This document shows, piece after piece, positions 8,636 to 18,133 of a DNA stretch of 64,000 nucleotides; within the stretch, counting starts at the first letter, position 1; the number at the start of each line of letters is the position of its first letter. The stretch spans positions 2,451,796-2,515,795 of the forward strand of contig NZ_FOXJ01000001.1 of the NCBI RefSeq assembly GCF_900115685.1. The letters are read 5' to 3'. The stretch comes from Variovorax sp. 770b2. GTDB taxonomy: Bacteria; Pseudomonadota; Gammaproteobacteria; Burkholderiales; Burkholderiaceae_C. Under the pieces are notes generated by a model. That model was not told the DNA's origin. It did no database searches and worked only from the letters and a program-made list of their open reading frames with translations. The translations under genes were made by a program, and so were the position numbers.

Positions 8636-9487
8636 ATGACGACCAGCAAGCTCGCCCGGCGCCTGTCGGCTGTTCCCTCCACTTTGCGGATTCCCCTGGC
8701 CGCGCGCGCGTCCGGCGACGCCATCTTTCCGCAGGTGGCCGTGCGGGACGCCTATGCCGCGGCCATCCTGGAGAAGATCCGCGACGACGGGCAGGCCCTG
8801 CCCGAAGACCGGGCGACCATCTACGGCATCCTGGCGCGCACGCGCCGCTTTCGCAGCCTCGCGCAGGATTTTCTGAAGCGCCATCCCGGCGCGCACGTGG
8901 TGAACATGGGCTGCGGCCTCAGCCACTACTTCCAGTGGCTGGACGACGACAAGTCGCGCATGACCGATGCCGACCTGCCCGAGGTGCTCGCGCTGCGCCG
9001 CGAACTCATCCCCGAGACCCATCCGCGCCACGACGTGCGCGAGCTCGACCTGACATCGCCCGACTGGTGGGACCAGCTGGGCCTGCCGAAGAAGCGCAAC
9101 GCGCAGCCGGTCTTTCTCTTCACCGAGGGCGTGTTCATGTACCTGAAGCCCGAGACCGTGCAGGCCGTGCTCGCCGCCTTCGGCGAGCGGGCGCCCGCGG
9201 GCTCGGTGCTGGCCTTCGACGCCATGTGCTGGATCGCCACCGGCCGCGCCCGCAACCATCCGTCGGTGCGGCCGACGGGCGCCGAGTTTCTCTGGGGCCT
9301 GCGCCGGCCCGCGGACCTGACCGAGCCGCACCCGCGCCTGCGCCTGGACAGCACCTACCGCGTGATGGAAGGCTTCGGCCTCGCCTCCACGGTGCTCGGC
9401 CCGGTGTTCCGCATGGTCTTCGGCGTGCCGCTCTATGCGGTGTATGCGCTGGGCACCGTGGACATGCTGAAGGTCGCCGATACATAA
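8636..9487 (+). CDS. Class I SAM-dependent methyltransferase, leucine carboxyl methyltransferase (LCMT/TcmP-like) family
   Basis: A 283-residue protein. SAM motif I reads VVNMGCGLSHYF and the acidic post-I strand has DADLPEV. The LCMT-family segment FLFTEGVFMYL follows, with LAFDAMCWIA after it. The family methylates carboxyl or hydroxyl groups of polyketides and small metabolites, but the substrate cannot be inferred. It stands alone, 99 bases after mmsA and about 170 bases before opgD on the same strand. No leader or membrane segment is seen. Confidence 0.8.
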   Translation: MTTSKLARRLSAVPSTLRIPLAARASGDAIFPQVAVRDAYAAAILEKIRDDGQALPEDRATIYGILARTRRFRSLAQDFLKRHPGAHVVNMGCGLSHYFQWLDDDKSRMTDADLPEVLALRRELIPETHPRHDVRELDLTSPDWWDQLGLPKKRNAQPVFLFTEGVFMYLKPETVQAVLAAFGERAPAGSVLAFDAMCWIATGRARNHPSVRPTGAEFLWGLRRPADLTEPHPRLRLDSTYRVMEGFGLASTVLGPVFRMVFGVPLYAVYALGTVDMLKVADT

Positions 9488-9659
9488 ACGCACAATTCTC
9501 CGAATCGACGGCTTTGTCCGGCCTGCATTGCGCGGAATGGCTGACGCGGGGTGCCGCTGCAGATGCGGCATGCTGGCGGCTGCTTCCATCGCGGAAAATC
9601 ACTCCGCGCCTCGCTCCGTTTTCCCTTCCCCCCAAAGAACCGAAACCCTCAAGAAACAC

Positions 9660-11258
9660 ATGCTTGATCGCCGATCCTTCCTTGCCGCAGGTGGTGCCGC
9701 CGCCGCACTCGCCGCCCTTGGACTGCCCGAAGAGGCGCTGGCCGCCAACGGCCTGCAACTGAGCCAGCCTTCGCCCTTCTCGTTCGATCGGCTCGTCGCG
9801 CAGGCCAAGCGGCTGGCCGCGCAGCCTTATGTCGCCGCCACGCCGCTCGCACCCGAGGTGCTCGAGAAGATCGACTACGACGCCCACGGCAAGATCAGGT
9901 TCGACCCCGCCAACGCCCTCTTCCGCGAAGGGCCCGGCGCGTTCCCCGTCACCTTCTTTCACCTGGGCCGCTTCTTCCAGACGCCGGTGCGCATGCACGT
10001 GCTGGAGAACTCCGACGGCGACGCCTTCGCCCGCGAAGTGCTCTACAGCCCCGACTACTTCTCGATGCCCCCCGACAGCCCCGCGCGGGCGCTCCCGCCC
10101 GGCGCGGGCTTCGCGGGCTTTCGCCTGCAGGAAAGCCGCCTGGGCGACCAGGGCAAGCTCGACTGGCAGAAGAACGACTGGGTCGCTTTCCTGGGTGCCT
10201 CGTACTTCCGCGCGATCGGCGAGCTGTACCAGTACGGCCTGTCGGCGCGCGGCCTCGCGCTGGACGTGGCGGTGCCCGACAAGCCCGAGGAATTCCCCAC
10301 CTTCACGCGCTTTTATTTCGAGACGCCGGCCGCGAACAACACCACCTCGATGACCGTCTACGCCCTGCTCGAAGGGCCGAGCGTCACGGGCGTCTTCAAG
10401 TTCGTGATGCAGCGCGGCAAGGCCGTGATCATGGACATCGACTCGCGCCTGTTCCTGCGCCGCGACGTGGCGCGCCTGGGCCTGGTGCCGCTCACCTCGA
10501 TGTACTGGTACTCCGAGACCATCAAGCCCACCGCCATCGACTGGCGGCCCGAGGTGCACGACTCCGATGGCCTGGCGATCTGGAACGGCGCGGGCGAGCG
10601 CATCTGGCGCCCGCTCAACAACCCCACGCAGACGCGCGCCTCCGCCTTCGCCGACACCAGGCCGCGCGGCTTCGGCCTCTTGCAGCGCGACCGGTCGTTC
10701 GACCATTACCAGGACGGCGTCGGCTACGAGAAGCGCCCCAGCCTCTGGATCGAGCCGCTGGGCGACTGGGGCGAAGGCTCGGTGCAGCTCATCGAGATTC
10801 CGACGGACGACGAGATCCACGACAACGTCGTCGCCTTCTGGGTGCCCAAGGCCGATGCCAAGGCCGGCGCGAGCTACAGCCTGCAGTACCGGCTGCACTG
10901 GACCGACCAGGAGCCCTTTCCCTCGCCGCTCGCGCGCTGCGTGGCCACGCGCATCGGCCGCGGCGGCCAGCCGGGCCAGCCGCGTCCGCAGGGCGTGCGC
11001 AAGTTCATGGTCGAGTTCATCGGCCAGCCGCTCACCACGGTGCCCTTCGGCGTGAAGCCCGAGCTCGTGCTGACGGCGCCGCGCGGCAAGTTCTCGTATG
11101 TGTTCGCCGAGGCCGTGCCCAACGGCGTGCCCGGCCACTGGCGCGCGCAGTTCGACTTCACGCCCGAGGGCAACGAGCCGATCGACATGCGGCTCTACCT
11201 GAAGAACGGCGAGCAGACGTTGACGGAGACCTGGCTGTACCAGTACCAGCCGGGGTGA
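9660..11258 (+). CDS. opgD: Periplasmic glucan biosynthesis protein, MdoG/OpgD family (Tat-exported)
   Basis: A 532-residue OpgG/OpgD-family protein. The N-terminus has a Tat signal (DRRSFLAAGGAAAALAALG, ending near ALA), which is the feature of OpgD, whereas OpgG uses a Sec signal. Family motifs include FFHLGRFFQTPVRMHV, FLGASYFRAIGELYQYGLSARG, DRSFDHYQDG and YEKRPSLWIEP. The family acts in the periplasm on the backbone of osmoregulated periplasmic glucans. Length is close to E. coli OpgD (551). I chose ATG 9660 as it places the twin arginine at residues 4-5. No opgH is nearby, so this is a stand-alone copy. Confidence 0.9.
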   Translation: MLDRRSFLAAGGAAAALAALGLPEEALAANGLQLSQPSPFSFDRLVAQAKRLAAQPYVAATPLAPEVLEKIDYDAHGKIRFDPANALFREGPGAFPVTFFHLGRFFQTPVRMHVLENSDGDAFAREVLYSPDYFSMPPDSPARALPPGAGFAGFRLQESRLGDQGKLDWQKNDWVAFLGASYFRAIGELYQYGLSARGLALDVAVPDKPEEFPTFTRFYFETPAANNTTSMTVYALLEGPSVTGVFKFVMQRGKAVIMDIDSRLFLRRDVARLGLVPLTSMYWYSETIKPTAIDWRPEVHDSDGLAIWNGAGERIWRPLNNPTQTRASAFADTRPRGFGLLQRDRSFDHYQDGVGYEKRPSLWIEPLGDWGEGSVQLIEIPTDDEIHDNVVAFWVPKADAKAGASYSLQYRLHWTDQEPFPSPLARCVATRIGRGGQPGQPRPQGVRKFMVEFIGQPLTTVPFGVKPELVLTAPRGKFSYVFAEAVPNGVPGHWRAQFDFTPEGNEPIDMRLYLKNGEQTLTETWLYQYQPG

Positions 11259-11280
11259 TGGGGCCGAAGCCGCGGGCGCT

Positions 11281-12198
11281 TCAGCGCTTGGCGGCCTTGT
11301 TGTAGGGCGCAAAGATCTCCACCGCCCAATCGACGAACACGCGCAGCTTGGCGCTCAGGTGCCGGTTGGGCGGGTACACGACGTGGATGGCGTGCGGCTC
11401 GGGCGCCCAGCCCTGCAGCAGCTCGACCAGCGCACCGCTGGCCATGTGCGGCGCGGCCATGAACGCGAAGGTCTGCCCCACGCCCAGCCCCGTGAGCAGC
11501 GTCGTCAAATGCGCGGTGCTCTCGTTCACCGCCACGACCGAATGCCCGTTGATCTCGATGCGCTCGTCGCCGCGCGCATAGCGCAGCGGAAAGGGTCGGT
11601 TGCTCAGCGACGAGAAATAGCTCAGCACGCGGTGCGAGCCATCGCTCAGGTCGGCGGGCACCTTCGGCACGCCGTGGCGCTTCAGGTAGCCGGGCGTCGC
11701 GCAGGTCACGTAGGGCAGCAGCGCGATGCGGCGCGCGACCAGTTGCTGGTCGCTCAGCACGCCGCCGCGGATCACGCAATCGACCGCATCGCCGATGAGA
11801 TCGACCGGCCGGTCGCTCACGCCCAGTTCGAGCTGGATCTCCGGGTAGCGCGCATGAAACGCGGGCAGCTGCGGAATCAGTATCCGGTTGGCCAGCGAAG
11901 AGCCGATGTCCACGCGCAGCCGGCCGCGCGGATTGGCCTGCGCGTTCGTCAGGTCCGATTCGATGTCTTCCAGCTCGGCCAGCACGCGCGCGGTGCGCTC
12001 GTAATACGCCGCGCCCTCGGGCGTGACCGTCACGCGCCGCGTCGTGCGCTGCAAGAGCTTCACGCGCAGATGCGTCTCCAGCTGCTGCACCATCTTCGTC
12101 ACGGTGGGCTTGGGCATCTGCAGCGAATCGGCCGCGCGGGTGAAGGTGCCGGCCTCGACCACCCGGGCGAAGACGCGCATGGCGGTGATCTGGTCCAT
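11281..12198 (-). CDS. LysR-type transcriptional regulator, divergent from an SDR gene
   Basis: A 305-residue LTTR starting MDQITAMRVFARVVEAGTFTRAA, with HTH recognition region LQMPKPTVTKMVQQLE and effector domain (VDIGSSLANRILIPQLPAF, GVSDRPVDLIGDAVDCVIR). The profile is that of the large group of LTTRs that control an adjacent divergent oxidoreductase. The 124-base gap to the SDR contains a T-N11-A dyad. It probably regulates that SDR and itself. The effector is unknown. It is convergent with opgD. Confidence 0.88.
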   Translation of the reverse strand: MDQITAMRVFARVVEAGTFTRAADSLQMPKPTVTKMVQQLETHLRVKLLQRTTRRVTVTPEGAAYYERTARVLAELEDIESDLTNAQANPRGRLRVDIGSSLANRILIPQLPAFHARYPEIQLELGVSDRPVDLIGDAVDCVIRGGVLSDQQLVARRIALLPYVTCATPGYLKRHGVPKVPADLSDGSHRVLSYFSSLSNRPFPLRYARGDERIEINGHSVVAVNESTAHLTTLLTGLGVGQTFAFMAAPHMASGALVELLQGWAPEPHAIHVVYPPNRHLSAKLRVFVDWAVEIFAPYNKAAKR

Positions 12199-12205
12199 CG
12201 GCGGA

Positions 12206-12226
12206 TTATTAGTGATTCGGAAATAA
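12206..12226. promoter_or_regulatory. Probable LysR operator TTATT-N11-AATAA
   Basis: The dyad lies eight bases upstream of the LysR start, in the divergent gap with the SDR, and has the T-N11-A geometry of LTTR boxes. Confidence 0.45.
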
Positions 12227-12322
12227 ACAAGTCACGCGCGGCACCTTGGTCTCGAAGGGGGTCGCGCCCAAACTTCCTTGCATCGTCAACGCTGCCTCGC
12301 AGCAATCTCCAAGGAAGAAGTC

Positions 12323-13078
12323 ATGTCCCAACCCAAGCTCAACGACAAGATCGCCCTCGTCACCGGCGGCACCAGCGGCATCGGCCTCGCGACCGCGCAA
12401 CGCTTCGTGGCCGAAGGCGCCCACGTGTTCATCACGGGCCGCCGCCAGGCCGAGCTCGATGCGGCGGTGAAGGCCATCGGCCGCAACGTGACCGGCGTGC
12501 TCGGCGACGTCTCCAAGCTGGCCGACCTCGACCGCCTCTACGCGGCCATCAAGGAACAGAAGGGCCGGCTCGACGTGCTGTTCGCCAACGCGGGCGGCGG
12601 CAGCCTCTCGCCGCTGGGCCAGATCACCGAAGCGCACTTCGACAAGACCTTCGACACCAACGTGCGCGGCCTGCTCTTCACCGTGCAGAAGGCGCTGCCG
12701 CTGATGCCCAGGGGCGCATCGATCGTGCTGAACGCGTCGATCACCAGCATCAAGGGCACGCCGGCCTTCAGCGTCTACAGCGCAACCAAGGCGGCGGTGC
12801 GCAGCTTCGCGCGCAGCTGGACGGTGGACCTGAAGGACGCAGGCATCCGCGTCAACGCGATCAGCCCGGGCGTGGTGCCCACCGCCGGCTACGACCTGCT
12901 GGGCCTCACCCCGGAACAGGTGCAGGGCTTCATCGAAGGGCAGGCGCAGAACATTCCGCTCGGCCGGGTCGGCACGCCCGATGAAATCGCGAAGGCCGTC
13001 GTGTTTCTTGCCTCCGACGACAGCAGTTTCGTCAACGGCATCGAGCTGTACGTCGACGGCGGCATGGCACAGATATAG
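12323..13078 (+). CDS. Short-chain dehydrogenase/reductase
   Basis: A 251-residue classical SDR. The cofactor motif is TGGTSGIG (residues about 13-20), NAGGGSL follows strand 4, the catalytic serine lies in NASITSIKG, and YSATK gives Tyr and Lys. ITGRRQAEL suggests NADP preference from the Arg pair after strand 2. The substrate is unknown. The ATG at 12323 follows AAGGAAG by seven bases. It is divergent from a LysR gene that probably controls it and convergent with aidB. Confidence 0.88.
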   Translation: MSQPKLNDKIALVTGGTSGIGLATAQRFVAEGAHVFITGRRQAELDAAVKAIGRNVTGVLGDVSKLADLDRLYAAIKEQKGRLDVLFANAGGGSLSPLGQITEAHFDKTFDTNVRGLLFTVQKALPLMPRGASIVLNASITSIKGTPAFSVYSATKAAVRSFARSWTVDLKDAGIRVNAISPGVVPTAGYDLLGLTPEQVQGFIEGQAQNIPLGRVGTPDEIAKAVVFLASDDSSFVNGIELYVDGGMAQI

Positions 13079-13126
13079 ACACGCTCCCGGGCTTCGCGCC
13101 GCATCTCTTTTCCCCGCGCCGGGGGC

Positions 13127-13163
13127 GACACCAGCGGCCCGGCAAAGCCGGTTGCGCGGTGTC
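13127..13163. terminator. Nested palindrome between convergent SDR and aidB genes
   Basis: Outer arms GACACC and GGTGTC enclose inner arms CCGGC and GCCGG with an AAA loop. It occupies the gap between two convergent stop codons and probably acts as a bidirectional terminator or REP-like element. Confidence 0.45.
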
Positions 13164-14873
13164 TCACGAAGAGGATGCGCCAGGCGCGGTCACGTCCGCG
13201 CGCGCGACGATCTCGCGCAGGTCTGCCCCCGTGGCCAGCGTGCCCATGATGCCGGCATGCTGACCGCCCAGGCGCGATGCCACGAAGCGCTGCGCAACGG
13301 CATCGGTGCTGTGCCTGAGCATCTCGCTCGCCTGCAGCGCAAGCGCCATGCGCGTCACGACGGCGCGCGCATTGCCCTCGTCGATCGCTCCACCGCGAAG
13401 ATCGTCGCGCAGGCCGGCGATGAACTTCGCGTGCGCCGCATCGGCAATTTCCGGTGGAGCAATTTCATCCAGGAACACATCGAGCGCGCCCTTCTCGCGG
13501 CCGAGCGCGCGCACCACGTCCATGCACATCATGTTCGTCGTGCCTTCCCAGATCGAATTGAGCGGCGCCTCGCGGTACAGCCGCGCGATGGGGTTCTCCA
13601 TGATGAAGCCGTTGCCGCCGTGAACCTGCAGTGCCTCGTAGACGAAATAGGTCGCGCGCTGGCAGTTCCAGTACTTGACCACCGGCGTGGCCACGCGCGC
13701 GAGAAGCCGCTCGCGTTCGTTCGATGCCATGCTGTCGGTGGCCCGCGCGACGCGCATCGCCGACCACATGGCCGCTTCGCTTTCCAGCGCCAGGTCGGCC
13801 AGCACATTCGTCTGCATCGGCAGGTCGGCCATGCGGCGCCCGAAGCCGTCGCGTGTCGCTGCGTGGCGGATCGCCAATGTCAGCGCCTGCCGCATCAGGC
13901 CCGCCGAGCCCACGGCAAAGTCCAGCCGCGTGAGGTGCGCGTGCGACAGGATCTCGCGGATGCCGCGTCCCTCCTCGCCGACCAGCATGGCCCGGGTCTT
14001 GTTGAACTCGACCTCGCTCGATGCGTTGGAACGGTTGCCGCACTTGTCTTTCAGGCGCTGCACGGCGATGCGATTGGCGCTGCCGTCCGGCAGGAAGCGC
14101 GGAACGAAAAGGCAGCTGACGCCGGATGCCGTCCGGGCCAGCGTGTAGAAGCCGTCCGAGGTCGGAACCGAAAAGAACCACTTGTGGCCCGTCACGCTGT
14201 AGATGCGGGCGCCGTTCTCGGTGCCGGCGAAGGTGGCCGTGGTCTGCGTCTGGCGCAGGTCGGAGCCGCCCTGCTTCTCGGTCATGGCGTAGCCGATCAC
14301 GGCGCCCGTCTTTTGCGGGAGCGGAAGGCGGCGCGGGTCGTAGTGCCCGGAGAGCGTCTTTTCGCGCCACATCGCAAACTCCGGCCGCCCCTCAAAGCCT
14401 GCACATGCCGCGTAGGCCATGCCCGTGGGGCAGCCGGTGCCGTTCTCGACCTGGTTCCACAGGTAGCTCAGCACCGCGCGGGCCAGGTGCCCCGAAGGCT
14501 CGCTGGTTGTCCAGGCCAGGCTGGGCACGCCATGCGCGAATGCCAGCGTCATCAGCTGATGCCAGGCGGGGTGGAATTCGACCCAGTCCAGGCGGTTGCC
14601 GAAGCGGTCGTGCGTGCGCAGTTGCGGGCTGTGTTCGTTGGCGAGGCGCGCAAGGTCCTGCACCTCTTCGTTGCCTGCCAACGCGCCTAGCGCCGTCGCA
14701 TCCGGAATGCTCCAGGCCGCATGGCGCGCGACGAGTTCCCGCAGCGCCACGTCGCCCGTGAATGCGTTGTGGCCGACGCAGGGATCGGCCTGGTTGAACA
14801 CCTTGTGCGTATCGCCGCCATCGGCCAGCGTCGACTGAAACGCCGGTTCGGTGCTTTCGAGAGGCATGTTCAT
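13164..14873 (-). CDS. aidB: AidB-like acyl-CoA dehydrogenase
   Basis: A 569-residue flavoprotein of the AidB branch of acyl-CoA dehydrogenases (E. coli AidB has 541 residues). Diagnostic segments are AYAACAGFEGRPEF, GYAMTEKQGGSDLRQTQT (FAD/substrate loop), YSVTGHKWFFS and RLYREAPLNSIWEGTTNMMC, which includes the catalytic-region Glu. AidB is part of the response to alkylation and binds DNA in E. coli; its substrate is not settled. I chose the ATG at 14873 since MNMPLESTEPAF fits the family start. It is divergent from an AraC gene. Confidence 0.88.
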   Translation of the reverse strand: MNMPLESTEPAFQSTLADGGDTHKVFNQADPCVGHNAFTGDVALRELVARHAAWSIPDATALGALAGNEEVQDLARLANEHSPQLRTHDRFGNRLDWVEFHPAWHQLMTLAFAHGVPSLAWTTSEPSGHLARAVLSYLWNQVENGTGCPTGMAYAACAGFEGRPEFAMWREKTLSGHYDPRRLPLPQKTGAVIGYAMTEKQGGSDLRQTQTTATFAGTENGARIYSVTGHKWFFSVPTSDGFYTLARTASGVSCLFVPRFLPDGSANRIAVQRLKDKCGNRSNASSEVEFNKTRAMLVGEEGRGIREILSHAHLTRLDFAVGSAGLMRQALTLAIRHAATRDGFGRRMADLPMQTNVLADLALESEAAMWSAMRVARATDSMASNERERLLARVATPVVKYWNCQRATYFVYEALQVHGGNGFIMENPIARLYREAPLNSIWEGTTNMMCMDVVRALGREKGALDVFLDEIAPPEIADAAHAKFIAGLRDDLRGGAIDEGNARAVVTRMALALQASEMLRHSTDAVAQRFVASRLGGQHAGIMGTLATGADLREIVARADVTAPGASSS

Positions 14874-15147
14874 GAAGGTCTCCAGGAAGTGACTGCGCCG
14901 CGGGGCATGGTGAAGCATTCCCCGGCATTCGTGAATCTGATCTTTCCCGGGTCAGGCCCGCCGCACCGGGCCCCTGGAATGGCACAGCCTTTGCTTGAAA
15001 TCGACATGCAGCGATCCGGCGGTGGCCCATGCGCCCCGGATCGCGCTGTAATCACGGGAAATAGACGGCCAGGCTCACCATCCGGGTGCCATGCCATCGG
15101 TTGAAGGCGCCGGGCGCTGCAACTGCCGATCCAAACGGAGGCTTTCG

Positions 15148-15987
15148 TTGGCCAAGCTGGACCCTCTGAATACGTCGCGCTACTGGCATGTGCCCGGCAT
15201 GCCGGGCATGGACATGCTGCATGCCGACTTCACGACGCACGAATACGCGCCGCACGTGCACCATTCCTACGTGATCGCGGTCACCGAGGCCGGCGGCGCG
15301 GAGTTCAAGAGCCGCGGCCGCACGGGCATGGCCCACCAGCAGGCGCTCCTGGTCTTCAACCCGGCCGAACCCCATTCGGGCCGCATGGGCGGCAGCGCAC
15401 GCTGGCGGTACCGCTCCATCTACCTGGCCGACCCGGGCATCAGGCACCTGATGGCCACGCTGGGGATCGACCAGCCCCGGTACTTCGGCTCGAACGTCTT
15501 CGCCGACCAGGACCTCATCGCCAGCTTCCTGGACCTTCACCGGGCGTTCGACGGCAACAGCGCGGAGTGGGACCCGCTGCGCCAGCAGGAGCTGTTCGTG
15601 CACAGCTTCGGCACGCTCTTCCAGAGCCATGCGCAGCCGGGGCAGCGCGTGCTCCAGGCCCCCACGGATGCACGCGTGCTTGCGCCGGTGCTGGAACTGC
15701 TGCGCGATGCCTTCTCGGAACGACTGAGCCTCGAACAGATGGCCACAGCGGCCAGGCTCACACCGTTCCAGCTGATCGGCGCGTTCAACCGCACGATCGG
15801 GCTCACGCCCCACACCTACCTCACGCAGTTGCGCCTGCGGGCGGCCATCGCCCACCTCACCGCCGGCCGGCCGCTGATCGAAGCGGCCGTCGCGAGCGGC
15901 TTCTACGACCAGAGCGCCCTCACCCGGCATTTCAAGCGCACCTTCGGCATGACGCCGCTGCAGTACGTGCGCGCCCGCACCTGCTGA
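15148..15987 (+). CDS. AraC family transcriptional regulator (TTG start)
   Basis: A 279-residue regulator. The N-terminal cupin sensor domain (HEYAPHVHHSYVIAVTEAGG, HSGRMGG) is followed by two HTH motifs of the AraC domain (LSLEQMATAARLTPFQLIGAF and EAAVASGFYDQSALTRHFKR). I place the start at TTG 15148 because GGAGG ends six bases before it; the upstream in-frame ATG at 15091 has no such site. It is divergent from aidB and 231 bases upstream of the amino-acid-analogue cluster, and either could be its target. The HHS motif in the cupin may bind metal or effector. Confidence 0.82.
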   Translation: MAKLDPLNTSRYWHVPGMPGMDMLHADFTTHEYAPHVHHSYVIAVTEAGGAEFKSRGRTGMAHQQALLVFNPAEPHSGRMGGSARWRYRSIYLADPGIRHLMATLGIDQPRYFGSNVFADQDLIASFLDLHRAFDGNSAEWDPLRQQELFVHSFGTLFQSHAQPGQRVLQAPTDARVLAPVLELLRDAFSERLSLEQMATAARLTPFQLIGAFNRTIGLTPHTYLTQLRLRAAIAHLTAGRPLIEAAVASGFYDQSALTRHFKRTFGMTPLQYVRARTC

Positions 15988-16218
15988 GACCCCGCCCGCC
16001 CGGCGCCTGGGCCGCGCGCTGAAGACCCCGTTTCTTTTTTTTTCATGCTGCACCCGGGCGGCGGGGCCTGTGTGCGCGCGCTTTTTGACGCAATGGCCCG
16101 CAACTGCAATTTTTGCCAATACGGGTCTGCGCACGCTCTCTATCGTGCAATCAATGGTTCGCAGCTTATTGCAAAGTAATCAATTGGTTTCCAATAACGT
16201 TGAACTCACAGGTGGCCC

Positions 16219-17211
16219 ATGCAAAACGTCGATCGCAGCATTACCGGCTCTTCACTCGCAGGCTCTGCCATCCTGCTGGAAATAGGCGCTGAATACGGAA
16301 TCATAGAAATTCTCCAGAATTCGCCGGTCGTGGATGCCGCAACGGCATCCATGTCCTGCGGAATCAAGGAGTCGGTGATTTCCGCCTATCTCGATTCCCT
16401 GAGCAAGGCAGGAATCATCGACGTCTTGAGTACGGATGCGCCGGCAACCTACAAGGCCGGCAGCAATTTCGATGAATTGATCAATGAAGTCGGATATCTC
16501 TCCTGGGCGTTGCGTGCCTGCGCTCCTTTGATCAATAACGCCAAGGAATTCTCGGAAAACAACGAGGAGGCCCAGCTCAAATACCCCCGCAGCGGCGGAT
16601 TGGTGGCCCGCACATCGAAATGGATGGGCGAGAAATCCTTTTATCCCCAGCCCGAAAATGCCATTGTCGCGATGGCGCCCAAGAAAATCGTGGACCTCGG
16701 ATCGGGTTCCGGCGGATTTTTGATTCGCATGCTCAAGAAAATTCCGGGCTCCAAAGGCGTTGGAATCGACCTCAGCGCATCGGCTACCGAACAAGCCGTT
16801 CGCGCCGCCAGCGAAGCGGGAATGAGCGACAGGCTCCAATTCGTCACGGCGCCCATCCAGGTTCTCGTGGAAGACGCCTCCCTCATCCGGGACGCGGACA
16901 TCATTCACGCGGGATTCGTCATGCACGACCTTCTTCCCGCCGAAGAAGAAACCCTGGACGCCCTGCTGCGCGCGTGCTGCGCCCACGCCATCAAGGGCAC
17001 GCTGATCATCGTGGATGCCATTCCCGTTGCACCGTCCAACTGGGAAAAGCCATTTGCCGCGGCGTTCAATCATTTGCACAACCATTTCATGTCCAGAAAG
17101 CTCTTGAGCGAAGAAGAATGGACTGAAAAATTGTTCCGCGCAGGCTTTTCGAATGTGCGGGTCGAAGTTCTAGATCACCCTGGAGGGCGAATGTTGATGG
17201 CAAGCAAATAG
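16219..17211 (+). CDS. Class I SAM-dependent methyltransferase-fold enzyme (candidate SAM methyltransferase or SAM lyase/cyclase)
   Basis: A 330-residue protein with an N-terminal helical/winged-helix dimerisation domain (about residues 8-85) and a Rossmann SAM domain. Motif I is VDLGSGSGGF at about 158-167, the acidic residue is in GVGIDLSASA, and HAGFVMHDLLP occupies the post-II position. This is the architecture of small-molecule O-methyltransferases. It is also that of AzeJ/VioH-type enzymes, which cyclise SAM to azetidine-2-carboxylate, and I cannot separate the two by eye. It is the first gene of a compact cluster (diiron oxidase, DUF1330, EamA exporter, tRNA deacylase). Codon use is clearly more AT-rich than that of the flanking genes, which suggests transfer. 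Confidence 0.8.
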   Translation: MQNVDRSITGSSLAGSAILLEIGAEYGIIEILQNSPVVDAATASMSCGIKESVISAYLDSLSKAGIIDVLSTDAPATYKAGSNFDELINEVGYLSWALRACAPLINNAKEFSENNEEAQLKYPRSGGLVARTSKWMGEKSFYPQPENAIVAMAPKKIVDLGSGSGGFLIRMLKKIPGSKGVGIDLSASATEQAVRAASEAGMSDRLQFVTAPIQVLVEDASLIRDADIIHAGFVMHDLLPAEEETLDALLRACCAHAIKGTLIIVDAIPVAPSNWEKPFAAAFNHLHNHFMSRKLLSEEEWTEKLFRAGFSNVRVEVLDHPGGRMLMASK

Positions 17212-17257
17212 TCAATTCCCACGGCATTTTTTAACCAACTGTAATTAGGAGCACGAA

Positions 17258-18073
17258 ATGAGCGTTACCATTTCCGATCTGGTTGAGAGAGTTAAAAGTC
17301 ATCGATGCTATTCGCACCCGATTTTCCAGAATTGGGTCAAGGTCGAGCCCGAGCCTCCCGTGGTGGGAGCTCTTTTTCACCAGATCCAGAGTTTCTGCGC
17401 ATCGACGCGCCCTGGATGGAATTTTCCGGATGCGCTCAAGGCGCACGGGCTGCACCGGCAAAGCGAATTGCTCGAGGAAATTGTCGAAAGCGAATCGGGC
17501 CACGGCCCCGAATTGGCGACGATGGCCGGTTATATCGTGAATCAATCGGGCGAGAAGCCCGTGTTTTCCGATCTCTACAACCAGGAGCAGGTCGAAGCCA
17601 AGCTCAAGGATTTTTCCAATCAATTGCTCGGCTCCCTGCCCGGCTACGACATGGAAACCGGAATGACAGCGCAGGTTCGCAAGGCCATCGGCGTCTTCGA
17701 TCACCGCAAGATGACGGACATCGACAACACCTACCGGAATTTGGGCACCACGCTCGCGCTGGAAATGATCTCGAACCAGCAATTGATTCCCGGCGAAAAG
17801 TATTGCCTCGTGGACAGCGGCATCTACAACGTGGACCTGGACGTGCCCGAAATGCACTACCTGCTGGAGCACTGGGGCGAAGTCGGCGCCGAGCAGCACC
17901 ACGAGCAGAACGCCCGCACCGCGGTCGAACTCGCCCTGAAGACGGAATACGCCCACCTGGTGATCGAGGGTGCGGACGATTTCCTCGATTCGCTCACCGG
18001 CCTCTGGGACGTTCTGAATGCGGCATTGCTGCAATCCGGCGTGGCCCAGGAAAGAAAATTGGCCTATGTATAG
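17258..18073 (+). CDS. Haem-oxygenase-like diiron oxidase (iron-containing redox enzyme family)
   Basis: A 271-residue all-helical protein beginning with the TenA/HDO-like HRCYSHPIFQNWV. Candidate iron ligands are E73/E79 and H82 in LLEEIVESESGHG, E169 in LALEM, H205, and E212 with H215 in GAEQHHEQ. The spacing of a carboxylate-x2-His pair on the last core helix fits known HDOs. The family includes N-oxygenases (SznF), lyases (BesC, UndA) and PolF, which acts on isoleucine in azetidine amino acid synthesis. Substrates are often free amino acids. TAGGAG lies seven bases upstream of the ATG. It follows the methyltransferase-like gene by 46 bases, so the two probably act in sequence. Confidence 0.75.
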   Translation: MSVTISDLVERVKSHRCYSHPIFQNWVKVEPEPPVVGALFHQIQSFCASTRPGWNFPDALKAHGLHRQSELLEEIVESESGHGPELATMAGYIVNQSGEKPVFSDLYNQEQVEAKLKDFSNQLLGSLPGYDMETGMTAQVRKAIGVFDHRKMTDIDNTYRNLGTTLALEMISNQQLIPGEKYCLVDSGIYNVDLDVPEMHYLLEHWGEVGAEQHHEQNARTAVELALKTEYAHLVIEGADDFLDSLTGLWDVLNAALLQSGVAQERKLAYV

Positions 18074-18133
18074 CGCGCGGCTTTCGAGCTTTTGCGCTTG
18101 AACGGCATTTCACATATCGAATCAGGTTGCGAT

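Noticed and set aside
16086..16130. Promoter upstream of the SAM-fold gene
   Set aside because: TTGACG and TTGCCA occur, but no -10 element sits at an acceptable distance. A promoter surely exists in 15988-16218, but I cannot place it.
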